A stretch of 64,000 bases of DNA from Hydrangea macrophylla (Eukaryota > Streptophyta > Magnoliopsida > Cornales > Hydrangeaceae), in NCBI GenBank assembly GCA_033977485.1, contig CM066982.1:11895218-11959217 (forward strand). Reading direction: 5' to 3'. The position numbers and the translations under genes are program-made. Of this stretch, positions 21,441 to 64,000 are shown in pieces (position 1 is the first letter of the stretch; every line of letters starts with the position of its first letter). The notes under the pieces were generated by a model. It made no database searches and was not told where the DNA came from. It saw only the letters and a program-made list of their open reading frames with translations.

Positions 21441-23468
21441 GATCAATTTATTTGTTAAATTGATTCAAAATATTTTTTGGGCTCCAGTAATATTCTGGAA
21501 ACTTTTATTTATAATGAAAATTTTGTTTTCATTTATTTAAATTTTTCCATGAGGTTTTAAAATTATTGTGTTTAATTTAAAAGCCATATTTAATTAGTTT
21601 TTAAATATTTGAGAGGTTTGGAAGGGCAAATTTAATGATTAGTTTATTATTTTTGCATTAGAGGCTCGAATCATTGCACGTTTACTTAATGTTATTTGTG
21701 ATTGGATTACCATAAGACCTCTTGTCCTCTTCCTTAAATGGAGAGATGGATGAGTCCATTCATTCTTGTAATAAAGACCACATGAGTGCTTGTCGTGTGT
21801 GATTAATTAATTAATCTGGATTGAATGAATGGACGACTTAATTGACAATTTATTTTGACCTTATGTTGTCACGATGTATGTTCTAAGGTTGTTTTTGTAT
21901 ATATGTGAAAAACAAAGCATCCCTATTTTTTTATGGCTTTAAATGTAAAGTGAGGATGAGAGTTTCTATTTTATGTTTTGGGAAAAGCCTATTTGTAAAG
22001 GGATGAATTTTCTTTGTTTTCACAATATATGCATTAATTACTTTAGCGTGAGCTCTTGATTGTCAATTTGGGCCCACACAGGGCCCATGCGCATTCATGT
22101 GTGTATGGCGCAATTATATTATTATTGTGGATGATGATAGATAAGTTTAGTACTATCTATGCATGTTTGTTTAGAAAAATCAGTTATAAAATTTTTTCTT
22201 GAGTTATAAGAGTAAAGTGATGACTACAAGCTTAGCGAATTTTCGATCTTGAAATTGTAATAAGGGAAAATATTTTGATAACTGGATTTTAAAACAAACA
22301 TTTATAGAAAGATGTGCATCATAATAATGTCAACCTCTTGTGCATATTATTGAATGTAGAAATTGGCACTAAAGTAACATACACGTTTGAATGAGCTATG
22401 ATCTCTTGGAGAACTTATTTCAATCAATGATCCAGCCAATTGATCCCATATTGGACCTAGGGTCCAATATTGCCAAACGCCTATAGAATTTAATTCTAGT
22501 AAGACCATCACACGCGCTCTATTTTGGTAAAGTAGCATGTATGATGATGTAATTGGGGAGTATAAGAACAACCCAATGACCTATGAATGTGGAACCAGCT
22601 CTAATTTGTTTTTGGAGCACAACCACTACTAGATTGAAGAATCTGGTAATGAAGTTCGAAGTGAGGAAAAATCCCAAACACTTGATGACCGAGAATTTAA
22701 GGTTGAAATCCGGTATGATTCAAGATCAATTAGGGATTTTACCTACACTGGTGAACATCAGGTTCAGGCTGTGATATGTTTTCAGTCTGACTCATGGATA
22801 CACATGAAATAGGTCATAACATAGAACGAGATAATTAAGATTTGTTCTAATTATTCTCGGCATGTTTACCTGGCAGCGGACCGCCATAAGGGAGGTTGTA
22901 TGCATGACCAGTATTTCCATAAGTGGAAGAATGCGCGAGGTCGGTGGGCCCATGTGCATTAAGCAGGTTAAAAGGCAGGTGGGACTACAATAGGATGGAT
23001 ATTATGTTACATAGTTTATTTTTATTGGACATGGTTATTTACGTAATAATTTCTTAAGAGTTAAAATGTTAACTCTACTTTCTCTATTTCTTAAGTTACT
23101 GAGTCTTTTGTTGATTCTATGACTTGGCATGCTAAACTCAGATACGTAGGACAAGAAAAGGATGACTCGATTAGCTCGTAGTGGCTTATGAGCTCACTTG
23201 CTAAAGTTGACCTGCCCACGCGTGAGTCTTGCCTAAGTGGCAAAGCATACCGAAAGCTTTTTCAAGTAAAGCTATAAGAGATAATCAACCTTTAGAGCTA
23301 GTTCACTCACACCTTAGACTTATGTTTGTAAAGGCATGTTATGGTAACTCCATTTTCCTCACCTTGTCATCTCACCGCTATAAAACACTAGATTACATCA
23401 AATGTTTTACAGTTGAGAGGTTGAGAATAAGATTCGAGAAGACTTTTGAGTCATCTCGTACGCCAGTA

Positions 23469-23562
23469 TTTCTCTGATTAGTTCAGAGGAATTGTGTTAG
23501 TTTCTCTGATTAGTTCAGAGGAACTGTGTTAGTTTCTCTGATTAGTTCAGAGGAACTGTGTG
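23469..23562. repeat. 32-bp tandem repeat, three units
   Basis: Three consecutive near-identical 32-bp units beginning TTTCTCTGATTAGTTCAGAG, inside the nested element. Units differ at only one or two bases. Confidence 0.93.
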
Positions 23563-24185
23563 AGGACAAAGGGGTACATATACAACTTTCTATTCCGAGA
23601 AATTCTGCAATAAAATGTTATTGTAGAAGGGAGGAATAGAATGCTTCTGGATAAGTCTGGATCATTGACGGTACAAGCTAGCTTTCCAATTTTGGAAGGA
23701 TGCACTCTTAGCTACTACCCTCATACGCATAATCGTGCATTTTCAACCTATTTTCCAAGCTTTATAGTCTGTTTGAAAATATTTTCGCAGTATTGTTGTT
23801 GCTATAAGAATCTTGACCTCTATGAGTTAGAGAAATTGTAGACAACATACCATCTTTAAGCGAGGGTGGGGAGATATTGTGATTCCACATCCAGTACTCG
23901 CTGAAAATGGTACTAGTCTGCAGCCGAGTGGGAGTACACCGCTAGACGCTAGTGGGAGTGTGCTCAACAGTGGGAGTACATCACTGGTTACTCAAGATTC
24001 TTAGGTAGCACAGTGTAGTTGACAAGGATGAGTTCCCCGTTGGCGTTTTGAAATCTGCGGGATGCGTTTTCCTGTGTGCATTAGTAGATGATGCCGCGGC
24101 AACTTCTTATGTAGAAGCGCTTTGTTCATCTACTAAAGTTGAGTGAATAGTTGCTATGAAGGATGATATGATCTCTATAGACAAA

Positions 24186-25530
24186 GAATGAGGTCTGTCT
24201 GGGAGTCAGTTTATATTCCTTCCGAGTGTAAGACTAATGGAAACAAGTAGGTTTTCGAAGTTAGACTCTAGGCGGATGGTTTAATTGACAAAGATAAAGG
24301 CGCACCTCGTGGTGAGAGGTCAAACCCAAGAGTGGGTGTAGATCTTGAAGACAAAATCTCCTTAGTGGTGATATTTTGTTTTCATTCGCCTTATCTTAGT
24401 GATTGTTGCACATTTAGTTTTAGAACTCTTTTCAAATGGCTGTTGATACTGCTTTTCTTAATAGAGAGCCAAACGAAGAGATCTACATGGATCAACCTAT
24501 TGGTTTTACGACCGATGGGAATGAGCCAAAGTGTGGCATCTTAATTGATCTATTTACGATCTCTAGCAATCGTTTAGGCAATGACACTTAAGGTTTCATG
24601 ATTTGATCAATCTCTTTCGTTGAGATGATTAAAGAAGACCAGTGTGTGTACATTGAGCAATCCATTAAAGGTGTTCTAATTCTTATATTGTATGACAACA
24701 ATATCCTTTTTATTTAGATAAAAAGGTATATGGGTCAACCAACTATGTGTTGGGAGTTAGGATTGTGGGAGCCATTCATAGACCTATTTTGTTCGTCTCA
24801 AGAGACTTACATAATAGAAGATTCTTGAACACTCTCACATACAATACTCAAAATCCATAGATACCCCAGTTGAGAAGGGAATACCCTTGGCCCTAGTTCA
24901 ATGTCCAGAGAACGATGAGGAAGTAAGTGTCCAAAGTGCCATAAGCATCCGCAATGGGAAGCCTGATGAATACTATGTTGTATTCTTGTTCAGACATTTG
25001 CCATGCGGTTAGTTTAGTTAGTCGTTACAAGAGTAACCTTGGTCCAGTTCACTGGAGAGCAGTGAAGATCTTTCTGCGATATGTTCGCATGATTGTGGAT
25101 CTCACCTTATGGATGGTAGAGTTTTAAAAGTGATGAAGACGATGCGAAGCTCATTCAACGATTGAGACGAGCGCATGTCCATGTCTGTCTATGCATTCAC
25201 ATTAGTTGATGAAGAATTCGCTTGTTGTAGCGAGAAGCAGACATGCATCACTTTATCCATAATGGTAGCTGAGTATGTGGCTTGTTCTGCAGCCGTTCAG
25301 GAGGCTGTATGGTTAAAGGGTTCTTACATAGCGTAGGCTTCTTGCCTCAAAGCGATGAAGCAGTGTTGGTCTATTGAGACAACACGTCAGCTCTAGTTTA
25401 TGCAAAGGACCATAAAAACCATGGGAAGTCCAAGTGCATAGAGATCCACCACCACTACATTTGAGATATGGTTGCACAAGGGGAGATTGTTTTTATAGTA
25501 CATCACAACTGGTGATATAATGGCTGATCT
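24186..25530 (+). pseudogene. Decayed Copia RT-RNase H of nested element
   Basis: Scattered Copia matches in order but in different frames: an N-WVF-like RT start with TAG in place of Trp (about 24230-24260), AVDTAFLNREPNEEIYMDQP (24436 on), EDQCVYIEQS (about 24635), a SLMYTMLYSCSDICHAV region (about 24960), EKQTCITLSIMVAEYVACSA (about 25233) and HHHYI-stop-DMVAQGEI (about 25450). Multiple stops and frameshifts, so not translatable. Confidence 0.85.
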
Positions 25531-25764
25531 TTTGGATCAAGCCAATTTCTAGAGATTCGTTCTTGTCCCACATTAGTTGTATGGGACTCCGTAGGTTCTG
25601 ATGTACTTTAACAACATTATTTTTGACATTATTATTACCAGATATTTATTAGTATAATAAAATCAATGATTTTCCAAATTCATTAGTTGTTAGTTGGATG
25701 GATGCACATTTTTTCTTTAAAGTGTCACCAGGCTTGAATCGACCTGCTCACACGGGTGATTCAC

Positions 25765-25925
25765 CTTGGCGCCGAGATAGCGAAGTTGGACATGTGTGTC
25801 CATAGCGCTTAGATGGCGAGCAAGATGAGACATGTGTGTTCATGGCGCTTGGATAGCTAGCTAGGACATGTGTGTCTATAGCGCTAGGAAAGCGGGCTAG
25901 AACACTTATATCTACGCGGTATAAG
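25765..25925. repeat. Imperfect ~40-bp tandem repeat near 3' end of nested element
   Basis: GACATGTGTGT followed by C/T-ATAGCGCT and an AGCGAGCTAG-like end occurs three to four times in a row. Non-coding. Confidence 0.7.
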
Positions 25926-26810
25926 AACAGCGAGCTAGATATAAACCTTGATATCCTTATATGTCGCCTTAGCTTAGAGCTACGATGAGACCTAAGCTTG
26001 GTGCTTGGTCGAACATAGAGAGCGCCCACTACTCTATGTAGCCTGTTTATAGCCGAATATGAGTTTTCAGACAGACGTTGGTTGTAGCGACTGTGCTGAA
26101 AATGTCAGGTTAGACGTTTATGTAACGTCTAGACTAAAATTCGTATGACGTTACTTGTACCACGAAGTGACATGCTCATTTATATGGAAGAACGCCATAG
26201 CATACATATCATACTGTATGTGCTATTTTGCGATCGTTTGTGGAGCAATGGATTAATCCCTATTTCATTGCTGTGTGAGCCACGTAGTCTCCCTGTAACG
26301 GGAATTCTACACAAGTTACCTTATGACCTGAGACTATGTCATGAAGAGGACGCTTGATGACGCTACTTTAGCGTACCATCCTGGGACGAAGAGACAAATA
26401 CCGTCCTATGGGGCACGTCTAGGAAAGTGGTCTAGTTAGTTGGATTGACATTAGTAGGCAGGGAAGACTCTTCGATAACACACCATGTTTTGTGACTCAT
26501 TAGCTGGCCAGCGACAATCGTATACGTGCTGAGTGTCATGGGTACATTACATATTTGGGGGTGTAGCACTGCTTTCTGAGGGATTAAGAGTGCTAGATCT
26601 GGTGTGGTTGAACCTGTCTGGGTAAATACACGAGAAGCTTCCAAGTGATGTGTTTTGCTAGTTATGTGATTGACTTAGCATCTCAGCTCCTATCGTTGTA
26701 CGTTTCTTTTCGTGAGGTCGCACGTTCTATTTCCCGTATGAGGAGATGATGAAAGTTGGAATGTGAGAGATTTTGTTTTAGCACAAAGCCCTATGTGGGT
26801 GAGTGGGAGA

Positions 26811-27281
26811 TGTTAGCATTTTTTGTGGGTTATGGGTCACCCACATAATCTATGGACCGGGTCCAAGGGCTTAGCTTAGGGTTCAAGAAATCCTATGTGG
26901 ATTATAACTTGGAGTCTTAGGGCATGTATATGTGTGTGTATATATATATGTGTATAACACACACATAAACACAACTCTGCACACAATAAGGCAGCCACCC
27001 TCTCTCCCTCTCTCTCTCTCTCTCTTAGTTACTTTCTCTCTCTAGCCAAATCACACTAGGGCTTGGGATTTAGCGCGTGGATACAAAGGGGGTGTCTCTA
27101 GTAGGCATTCTCACGACCCGTTCGAAGCATAAGAGCGTACACGGAAGTACTAAAAAGCAGCAGTTCGTGGGTATTATCGCCGGGCTTGTAACAACGCCGC
27201 CAAGACGATCAGTGATTGGGTATATTCCGCAAGGTATGTCCTTTACCCGACCCGTATGCATGTGTGTATGCATAATTTACA
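26811..27281 (+). repeat. Nested element 3' LTR
   Basis: 471 bp, same as the 5' LTR except for the one visible substitution. Confidence 0.95.
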
Positions 27282-27899
27282 GGCTGTAACAATCATAGCA
27301 AAGTTGGGACCCAGACCACGAAGAACCGAGGAGACCAAATCGGTATTGGACACGGGTTCGTTGATGGAAGCAAGAGAGTCAGAGAGGGACTTGGCATGTT
27401 GGAGATACTCAGAGATGGACTTGGAACCCTTGGTAAGAGAGAGAAGTTGGAAACGAAGGTGAGTAGCGTTGGCGATAGATTGTTGGGAAAAGTGACTAGC
27501 CAAACACTCCCAAGTTTCACGAGAGGAAGAGCACCCAATAACCAAAGAAAGAATTGGTTCAGTGAGGGTGGCGGTAAGGAGGCTCACAAGCGTTTGATCA
27601 GTTTGGTACCAAGTGGTGTAGGCAGGGTTGGGACTGATAGAGCCATCGGAGGACGGGGGTAGAGATTGTGATGGAGCTGGATAAGAGCCATCGATAAACC
27701 TCCAAAAATTCTGCCCAACAAGGAAGGGACGCATCTGTTTGCACCAAAGCAAATAGTTTGTGTCATTGAGTCGAACTGAGACCAAGGTGGTGATGTGGGG
27801 AACAGATAAGGTGGTCATAATAGACGAAGAAGAAGAGCTGATGGTGGTGAGAGATGAGGACGAAGAGTTGCTGGACGTGGACATGGTGCAGTGCAGCAA
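27282..27899 (-). CDS. Copia-2 Gag, N-terminal part of Gag-Pol
   Basis: Reads from ATG at 27899 (or 27884): serine-rich start, then LNDTNYLLWCKQM and the UBN2-type Gag core. The frame is cut at the target site of the nested element (ggctg, 27282-27286). When the nested element and one target copy are ignored, the frame continues without shift at 19319, so Gag-Pol was intact at the time of the second insertion. Confidence 0.9.
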
Positions 27900-27943
27900 A
27901 TGGTGAGCTGTGTAGAAAGAAATCTAAATGGAGGTCGTGAGAC

Positions 27944-27955
27944 CCTCTGATACCA
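27944..27955 (-). promoter_or_regulatory. Copia-2 primer binding site
   Basis: TGGTATCAGAGG on the minus strand directly after the 5' LTR, matching initiator tRNA-Met except for the last base. Confidence 0.85.
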
Positions 27956-28198
27956 TGTAGAGAGAGGAAAAATTGAGGTAATGGGTATGATATTCAACTT
28001 AACTTTCATTGGTTACACATGTGCATATATATACAAAAACTAATGATCAACGTGATTGATATCAAAGGAAACAATACAATCTGAAAGTCTATAATATTGC
28101 CTAAAGTGTTGCACCAATCTTGACCACATTAATTTGGCTTGACTACATTTATTTGGCTTCAGCACAATTACCCTTTGATAGCTGTAGATGTTTCAACA
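27956..28198 (-). repeat. Copia-2 5' LTR
   Basis: 243 bp, TGTAG to CAACA. Matches the 3' LTR closely by eye; one visible change is AAAAATTGAGG here against AAAATTTGAGG there. Confidence 0.95.
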
Positions 28199-28203
28199 GA
28201 TAG

Positions 28204-28360
28204 GAAAAAGAACTACGGTGTGGCTTGTATCACCATAGAGGTTAAAACAAATGGTGTCATGCACAAGCATTGTAGCACCGCACCAAACAAGAAGTCAAGA
28301 AGACAGCCGAAAGACTGGCTTCAAAAGGTGTTTTGAAGTCCTTAAAAGGAAAGCATGTCG
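28204..28360 (+). pseudogene. DCL2: psi-DCL2-C last exon, 3' piece (dsRBD remnant)
   Basis: Continues the reading frame after the second gatag (28199-28203): VACITIEVKTNGVMHKH matches the dsRBD. The following bases are shifted in frame and end in TGA, and an extra A is present before the terminal GGAAAGCATG. Not functional. Confidence 0.87.
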
Positions 28361-29165
28361 GGAATATGAGTACTTTCACATTCTGTCGCAAACTTTCCAG
28401 AAATCTACATTGGTGTAGCTGAAACATGGAACATTGGTCTATGCTCCTCGTTTGGTTCTTTCAAGTAATTGTAGTGTTTGGTTTCTGCAATCCAAATGAT
28501 AGCATCCACAATGTTTATGTCATATTCATATACTAACAACGAACTAAACAGAACGGATCCTCATCGACTACGACCCATAATTGAGTATCATATAAAATGA
28601 TACAACTATAGACATGGGAAATTTATAGGGTGGCTGGATATTTCTCCCAAATTGGACCTATTTTCTAATAGCTCAATTTTAAAACATCTGGTAACTTAAT
28701 ATTTGTAACAAAATGGTTTTAGGAAGTTTTTGGGTTAAAGTTTTTTTGTCCCTGTTTGCATATTAAACTTTGTTCCATTTGTTGGCTCTTCAATGAAAGG
28801 GTTTTGCACATGAGGGTGTTAGTAAGATAATTGGGCTCATTCTCTAATGACTGGATATTAAACTGTGATTAATTATAATTTGATCAAGTGTGGTGGGACC
28901 CCAATACTTTCCAAACTACTTTTGGAGTCCAAAACCAACTCCCAAACGTGAATGCCAAGTAGTCTTAGAACAAGTGTTCCATGATGTTTCGGCCATTCGA
29001 GTTGCCATTTAATTGGCAAACTAACTTTTGAAATTTAGAGAGCTTGGGCGATTTCTTGAAATGGGCCACAAGATTTTCTTTCAAGCTAACCATGTAATTG
29101 AACAATTAGGACAACTCACTATGGGTCAAATTGGTGTTGTGGCTAGGATGAGTAATGCTTATGCT

Positions 29166-29541
29166 CAGGGGCGAATTTAGAAAATCAATTAAGGGGGGGC
29201 TTGATATATGAGGGTTCGGGAACAGCGCCTCCGAAAATTTTTTTTTGGACTTATATATACATATTTTGGACTTTTTTACGCATATTTTAGACATATTTAT
29301 ACATTTTTTGTATATATTTTGGACCTTTTTATACATATTTTATAATTAGTACAAAAACTTAAGAGAAAGGGGACTTGTATTATAATGTTGGGAGGGCTTA
29401 GTAGGTAATTTTCATAACTAGGGGGGCTTGAATGGAATTTCGGGGGGGGGGGCTCGAATGTAAAATATTTTTGCTCATAGGATAAAATTTGTAATTTTTA
29501 AAAAATTTGGGGGAGCTTGCCCTTTAATACATCCGCCACTG
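29166..29541. mobile_element. hAT-type MITE
   Basis: 376 bp with ends CAGGGGCGAAT and its imperfect inverse ATCCGCCACTG, flanked by near-identical 8-bp repeats cttatgct / cttatgtt. 8-bp duplications and CAG...CTG ends are typical of hAT. No transposase frame. Confidence 0.75.
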
Positions 29542-30125
29542 CTTATGTTTCCCAAAAGCTGTCACTTATACCCCATGTGATACCACCAATCACTATCACA
29601 ATATATCGTACAACTTTGAACATAACCTCACCACTGACTCTTCAACTTCACCATCTTCTTTTTTTTTTTGGACAGTGTCTCAGAACTCTAACCGACTCTG
29701 TAACATGAACAGGGTTAGTAGCCTAGATGTTATTAACACACGCACACACCATCTTCGGAGACCTTCAGTTCCTCTCCATTCTTCTTTCTATGCTTCAAAT
29801 CGTTCTCACATCAGTGGGGTTATATTAATCTATACGTGGATCGGCAAACACTGGAATAAGCGACCTCTGAATAGTACTATAATAGCCCTCTGAAGATTTA
29901 TCAACTTCACATCTTCCAGGAACAATATGCAAATGATCTATAGGGCCTAAATTTTAACAATAAAAAATAAACCTTCTTGGTCCTATCACCTATGCATGTT
30001 ACCACTGCTTTCTAAAATAGTTTATATTAAGCTTACATTTAAGCTAACGTAGATAAAAAAAAAAGGTTATTGCTAAATGTGTTGGCTAATGTCTAGGTTA
30101 GAAAAGGGACCCAAAGAGGGCCTAA

Positions 30126-30391
30126 GAGCATCTCCAGCAAACTAGTTATTTTAATTTTTAAAACAAAATAACTAGTCAAAGGAAGTTTATGTACTCCAAC
30201 AGACTAGTTACATGGCTAGTCATTTTAACATTTGGTTTTTTGACTAGACATATTTGTCTAGCCAAGAATGACTCTCTATATTCTCTCTCCAAATCTCAAC
30301 CTTTGGATCTTTCATTATTTAATTGACAGATGCTCTAAGCCCATTCATTACTGCTAGAGATGCTCTAAACCATTTACTGCTAGAGATGCTC
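30126..30391. mobile_element. MITE with GAGCATCTCCAGCA ends
   Basis: Starts GAGCATCTCCAGCA and ends TGCTAGAGATGCTC, flanked by TAA on both sides. The right end is present three times in short tandem (near 30336, 30365 and 30391), apparently a local duplication of the terminus. Confidence 0.7.
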
Positions 30392-32733
30392 TAAGCCCAT
30401 TCATTAAAGGGATTTTTGTGATATTAGCATCCGAGATGTTCGAATGACCTTTGTTGACTTAATTATGGTATGCTGGAATATATTGCAGTTTTTTACCCAA
30501 AAGTACCTCATCATGAATCAATAGTAGTAAAAGTCCATCCACATAACTTTTTAAGTCAAAAGTTCATTTTGAGTTTTCTTAGACTGATTTACCTTTATTA
30601 TGATATAATGGGAAGTTATTATATCAATCCCTTAGGTAGTGGAACATATCTTTCAGATACAGAAGGTGGATAAATACAACTGTGGATGGTATTTTATTAT
30701 GATATGTATGGAATGATTTGGTGAAAATTGAATATCAGTGATATGACATCATCATTATATAATTTCTTAAAGCATTTAATTGTTGAACATCATGAAATAC
30801 TATTGGAAATTGCCAACTTTATTAAATTGACGAGATCTTAACATGCAGTCCGGGCTACCTTGAGTAATTTCTCAAAGCATTCAAATCCTCAAAGTAATAT
30901 GGTTATTTCTCAAAGAGTATGTTTGAGGAATTCCTCAAAGGATACTTTGTTAAGTTTCTAAAGTAAGTTAATTGTTTTCCTTTTCCATAATACTTTTGGG
31001 GAAATCCTTAAAGTATTGGTCTTGACATGCATTTCAGGATATTTTGAATAATTTCTCAAAGTATTTAAATGTTGAACTTTACAACTTTTGACAAAGCATA
31101 GACCTAGCAAATCCTCAAAATAATATGGTTATTCCCCCCAAAAAAAAAACTACTTTGAGAAATTCTCCAAAGGATATTTTGAGATATTGTGAGAAATTTC
31201 TCAAAGTATAACTTTATAATTTTTCCAGAATACTTATGGGAAATTCCTAAGTATTTGGCTCTTGAAATTACTCAAAGAAATCTAGTAGTAAACAAAATTG
31301 ATGGAAGCTATGGAGATTTTGATTACCAAGGTATGTGAACTTGCCAACTAGATTAACCTCCTCTTTGAGGAGTTTAACATGCATTCCAAACAAAATATCA
31401 ATAGCTTACACAACAAACAAACCAATCCCTGCAAAATTAAACATTCAATTTCTTTTAACACAATCCTTTCTCATATTTCTTTTTTTTTTTTTTTTTTTTT
31501 TTTTTTCTATTTTTTAACAGAGATCAATATTATTAGTAAATAAAGTTTACAAATAATGTGTGTTGCCACAACCTAAAATGATGAGATACAAACCCCCAAC
31601 CAACACCCCTGACCAAAGCCCAAAAATTCAACTAGGACAATTTAGCGCACACATATACTTGGGCATAACTCAACAAACACTGCACAAAAAAAACACCTCC
31701 CATCCCAAAGAGCCAAAAACAAGATACAATTTCAAGATGCAGTTTTTAAATGCCCACAGCACATAAAGCCAATAAAAAAGCATATGGACATAAAACACCC
31801 AATCTATCTAGCTAATAAAAACCCAATCAATCATAAACCTGAAACTCCATGGATAACGAAAGCTCCAGCCAAAACACTCTGTCAAAATCGCAGCTCCTTA
31901 CGCTCTCTTAACACCAAACTAGCAGCAGCTTGATACACAATAATAGTCCATTAAAGATAATAATTGTTAATCAGCAGTTGCTCCACACACTTAAGTAATC
32001 AAAGAATGGGCCTAACAATATATGCCAAAGCTATAACGACCGCTCTAATTGCAACCCAATCTTTTGCACTAAAGAGGCAACAAATAGAACAAAGTTCTTC
32101 AATAGAAGTAAAAGTCCCCGCACAACTTTTTTTTATTTATTTTGTATTTTTTTTTATCTATCCTTAGACACACAATCTTGGTGACATATTAGTTTTTTTT
32201 TTTTTTATCTACTCTTGGCCACACAAAGTGAAATCCAATGTAGTGATATACTAAGATCTAAAATAAATATATATATATATAATTATCACCAAAATTTTGT
32301 GTGTCAAATTCGCTCTCCCAAATGTACCCCAAAGTGACCACAGAATAGTCTCTAACAACTAATAAAATATCAAAATAATATAAAAATATATCACATATGC
32401 ATAAATAAACATTTAAGTATATAAGGGTGTTCTCACTAGCATGTAATAAGAGTAATTTTGTATTTTTACCCATTTTCCGTTAACTTTAACGAAGAAGTGA
32501 CTATTTCACTTTAGTTCAGACCACAGGGGATATTAGTGATAAAATTTAAAGTACAGATGGGTAACTGATAAAATGCCTAACCATAGGGGTGTTTCTGTAA
32601 TTAGCCCTACACTAAAAGAACACAACATACCCCATGTAGCATGTTTTGATTACATAACTGCAAACATATACACAAGTGTTTGTGCTTGTGCATGTGTGTG
32701 TGTCGAAAACTAAGCGTGAGAATGTGAAACTAT

Positions 32734-63804
<31,071 letters not shown>

Positions 63805-64000
63805 CTTCAACACAACAATAACCAAAGTTGACAAAAACTCAATTCCATATAAAATGACAAAATCAAGCAATATAAAATGTATGGTTCAATATATAAGACA
63901 AAGTAAAAGAAATAAATTAAAATTTGACACTTAGACGAGAGTACAAAGGAAGAGAGATAAGCTAAGAAGAAATCTAAAAATGAAAAATAGGAAAATCACA
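63805..64000. other. DCL2-B intron, right edge
   Basis: AT-rich intron sequence ahead of the first visible DCL2-B exon. The N-terminal helicase exons should lie further right. Confidence 0.7.

Larger units (their letters stand above)
19325..27281 (+). mobile_element. Nested LTR element in Copia-2 gag, non-autonomous Copia
   Basis: 7,957-bp element on the plus strand, opposite to its host. LTRs of 471 bp at 19325-19795 and 26811-27281, primer site at 19797-19808, purine-rich GGGTGAGTGGGAGA before the 3' LTR, target duplication ggctg at 19320-19324 and 27282-27286. I found one LTR difference (C at 19735, T at 27221). The internal 7 kb has no long open frame, only a Copia pol full of stops. Recent LTRs with a dead pol suggest mobilisation in trans. 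Confidence 0.93.
15358..28198 (-). mobile_element. Copia-2 LTR retrotransposon (with nested element)
   Basis: Complete Ty1-copia element on the minus strand. LTRs of 243 bp at 27956-28198 (5') and 15358-15600 (3'), primer site 27944-27955, purine tract at 15601-15609, target duplication gatag on both sides. It lies in the last exon of psi-DCL2-C. Of its 12,841 bp, 7,957 belong to a nested element at 19325-27281. The host element is about 4.9 kb. Confidence 0.95.
14085..28360 (+). pseudogene. DCL2: psi-DCL2-C, truncated third DCL2 copy split by Copia-2
   Basis: Partial copy of the DCL2 3' end. Sequence from about 14085 matches the last DCL2 intron, and 15179-15357 matches the start of the last exon (LGDIIMESLAGAILVDSGY region after CATTCAG). 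The exon is cut after a Tyr-Asp codon pair by Copia-2 and resumes at 28204-28360 with dsRBD-like sequence. Defects: CAG to TAG at the position where DCL2-B has VFQS; the 12.8-kb insertion; and a frameshift in the dsRBD near 28291 leading to an early stop. No upstream exons exist. It resembles DCL2-B more than DCL2-A (GTACTCGGAG, TTAGAAGCTTTTT before the exon). Confidence 0.88.
28361..32733. other. Intergenic DNA between convergent psi-DCL2-C and DCL2-B
   Basis: AT-rich spacer holding two MITEs (29166-29541, 30126-30391), an irregular repeat zone with TTTCTCAAAGTATTT-like units (about 30740-31270) and long T runs near 31480, 32130 and 32200. No coding region supported. Confidence 0.7.

Overview
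The window is nuclear DNA of a flowering plant, most likely a eudicot. It carries split genes with GT-AG introns, plant Ty1-copia retrotransposons primed by initiator tRNA-Met, several MITE families, and an inserted piece of chloroplast DNA. I cannot name the species. The only host genes I recognise are copies of one RNA-silencing gene, DICER-LIKE 2 (DCL2), which encodes the RNase III enzyme that makes 22-nt siRNAs in antiviral and transitive silencing.

Layout, left to right. (1) 1-3989: the 5' part of a Copia element (Copia-1, minus strand) with an open gag-pol frame running off the left edge. It sits in a DCL2 intron. (2) 4120-11411: DCL2-A, plus strand, seven exons from PAZ to dsRBD; the 5' half lies left of the window. 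Its C terminus has been altered by about 320 bp of new sequence. (3) 11412-14084: intergenic repeats, including a solo LTR with target-site duplication. (4) 14085-28360: a third, broken DCL2 tail (psi-DCL2-C, plus strand) whose last exon is split by a 12.8-kb Copia element (Copia-2, minus strand). Copia-2 is itself split in gag by an 8-kb LTR element on the plus strand. Each insertion has a clean 5-bp target-site duplication. (5) 28361-32733: intergenic, with two MITEs. (6) 32734-63804: DCL2-B, minus strand, 15 exons (1,161 codons plus stop in the window), from the helicase region to the dsRBD, with every splice phase consistent. Only its N-terminal helicase part lies beyond the right edge.

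DCL2-B introns hold most of the other elements. There is a 9.06-kb non-coding LTR element with 2-kb LTRs (LARD type), a decayed Copia element (Copia-3), and several MITEs of Tourist-like, Stowaway, hAT and foldback type. The 3' LTR of Copia-3 is broken by about 1.2 kb of plastid DNA built from ndhF, rpl2 and trnH-psbA pieces. Copia-3 also contains a hAT MITE and a small TRIM remnant.

Taken together this is a DCL2 cluster of two direct copies (A and psi-C) facing an inverted copy (B). A and B keep all visible RNase III catalytic residues, while psi-C is dead. The gene that makes silencing RNAs therefore sits in an arrangement (inverted paralogues, convergent orientation, introns full of transposons) that could itself be a silencing substrate. 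That last point is inference.
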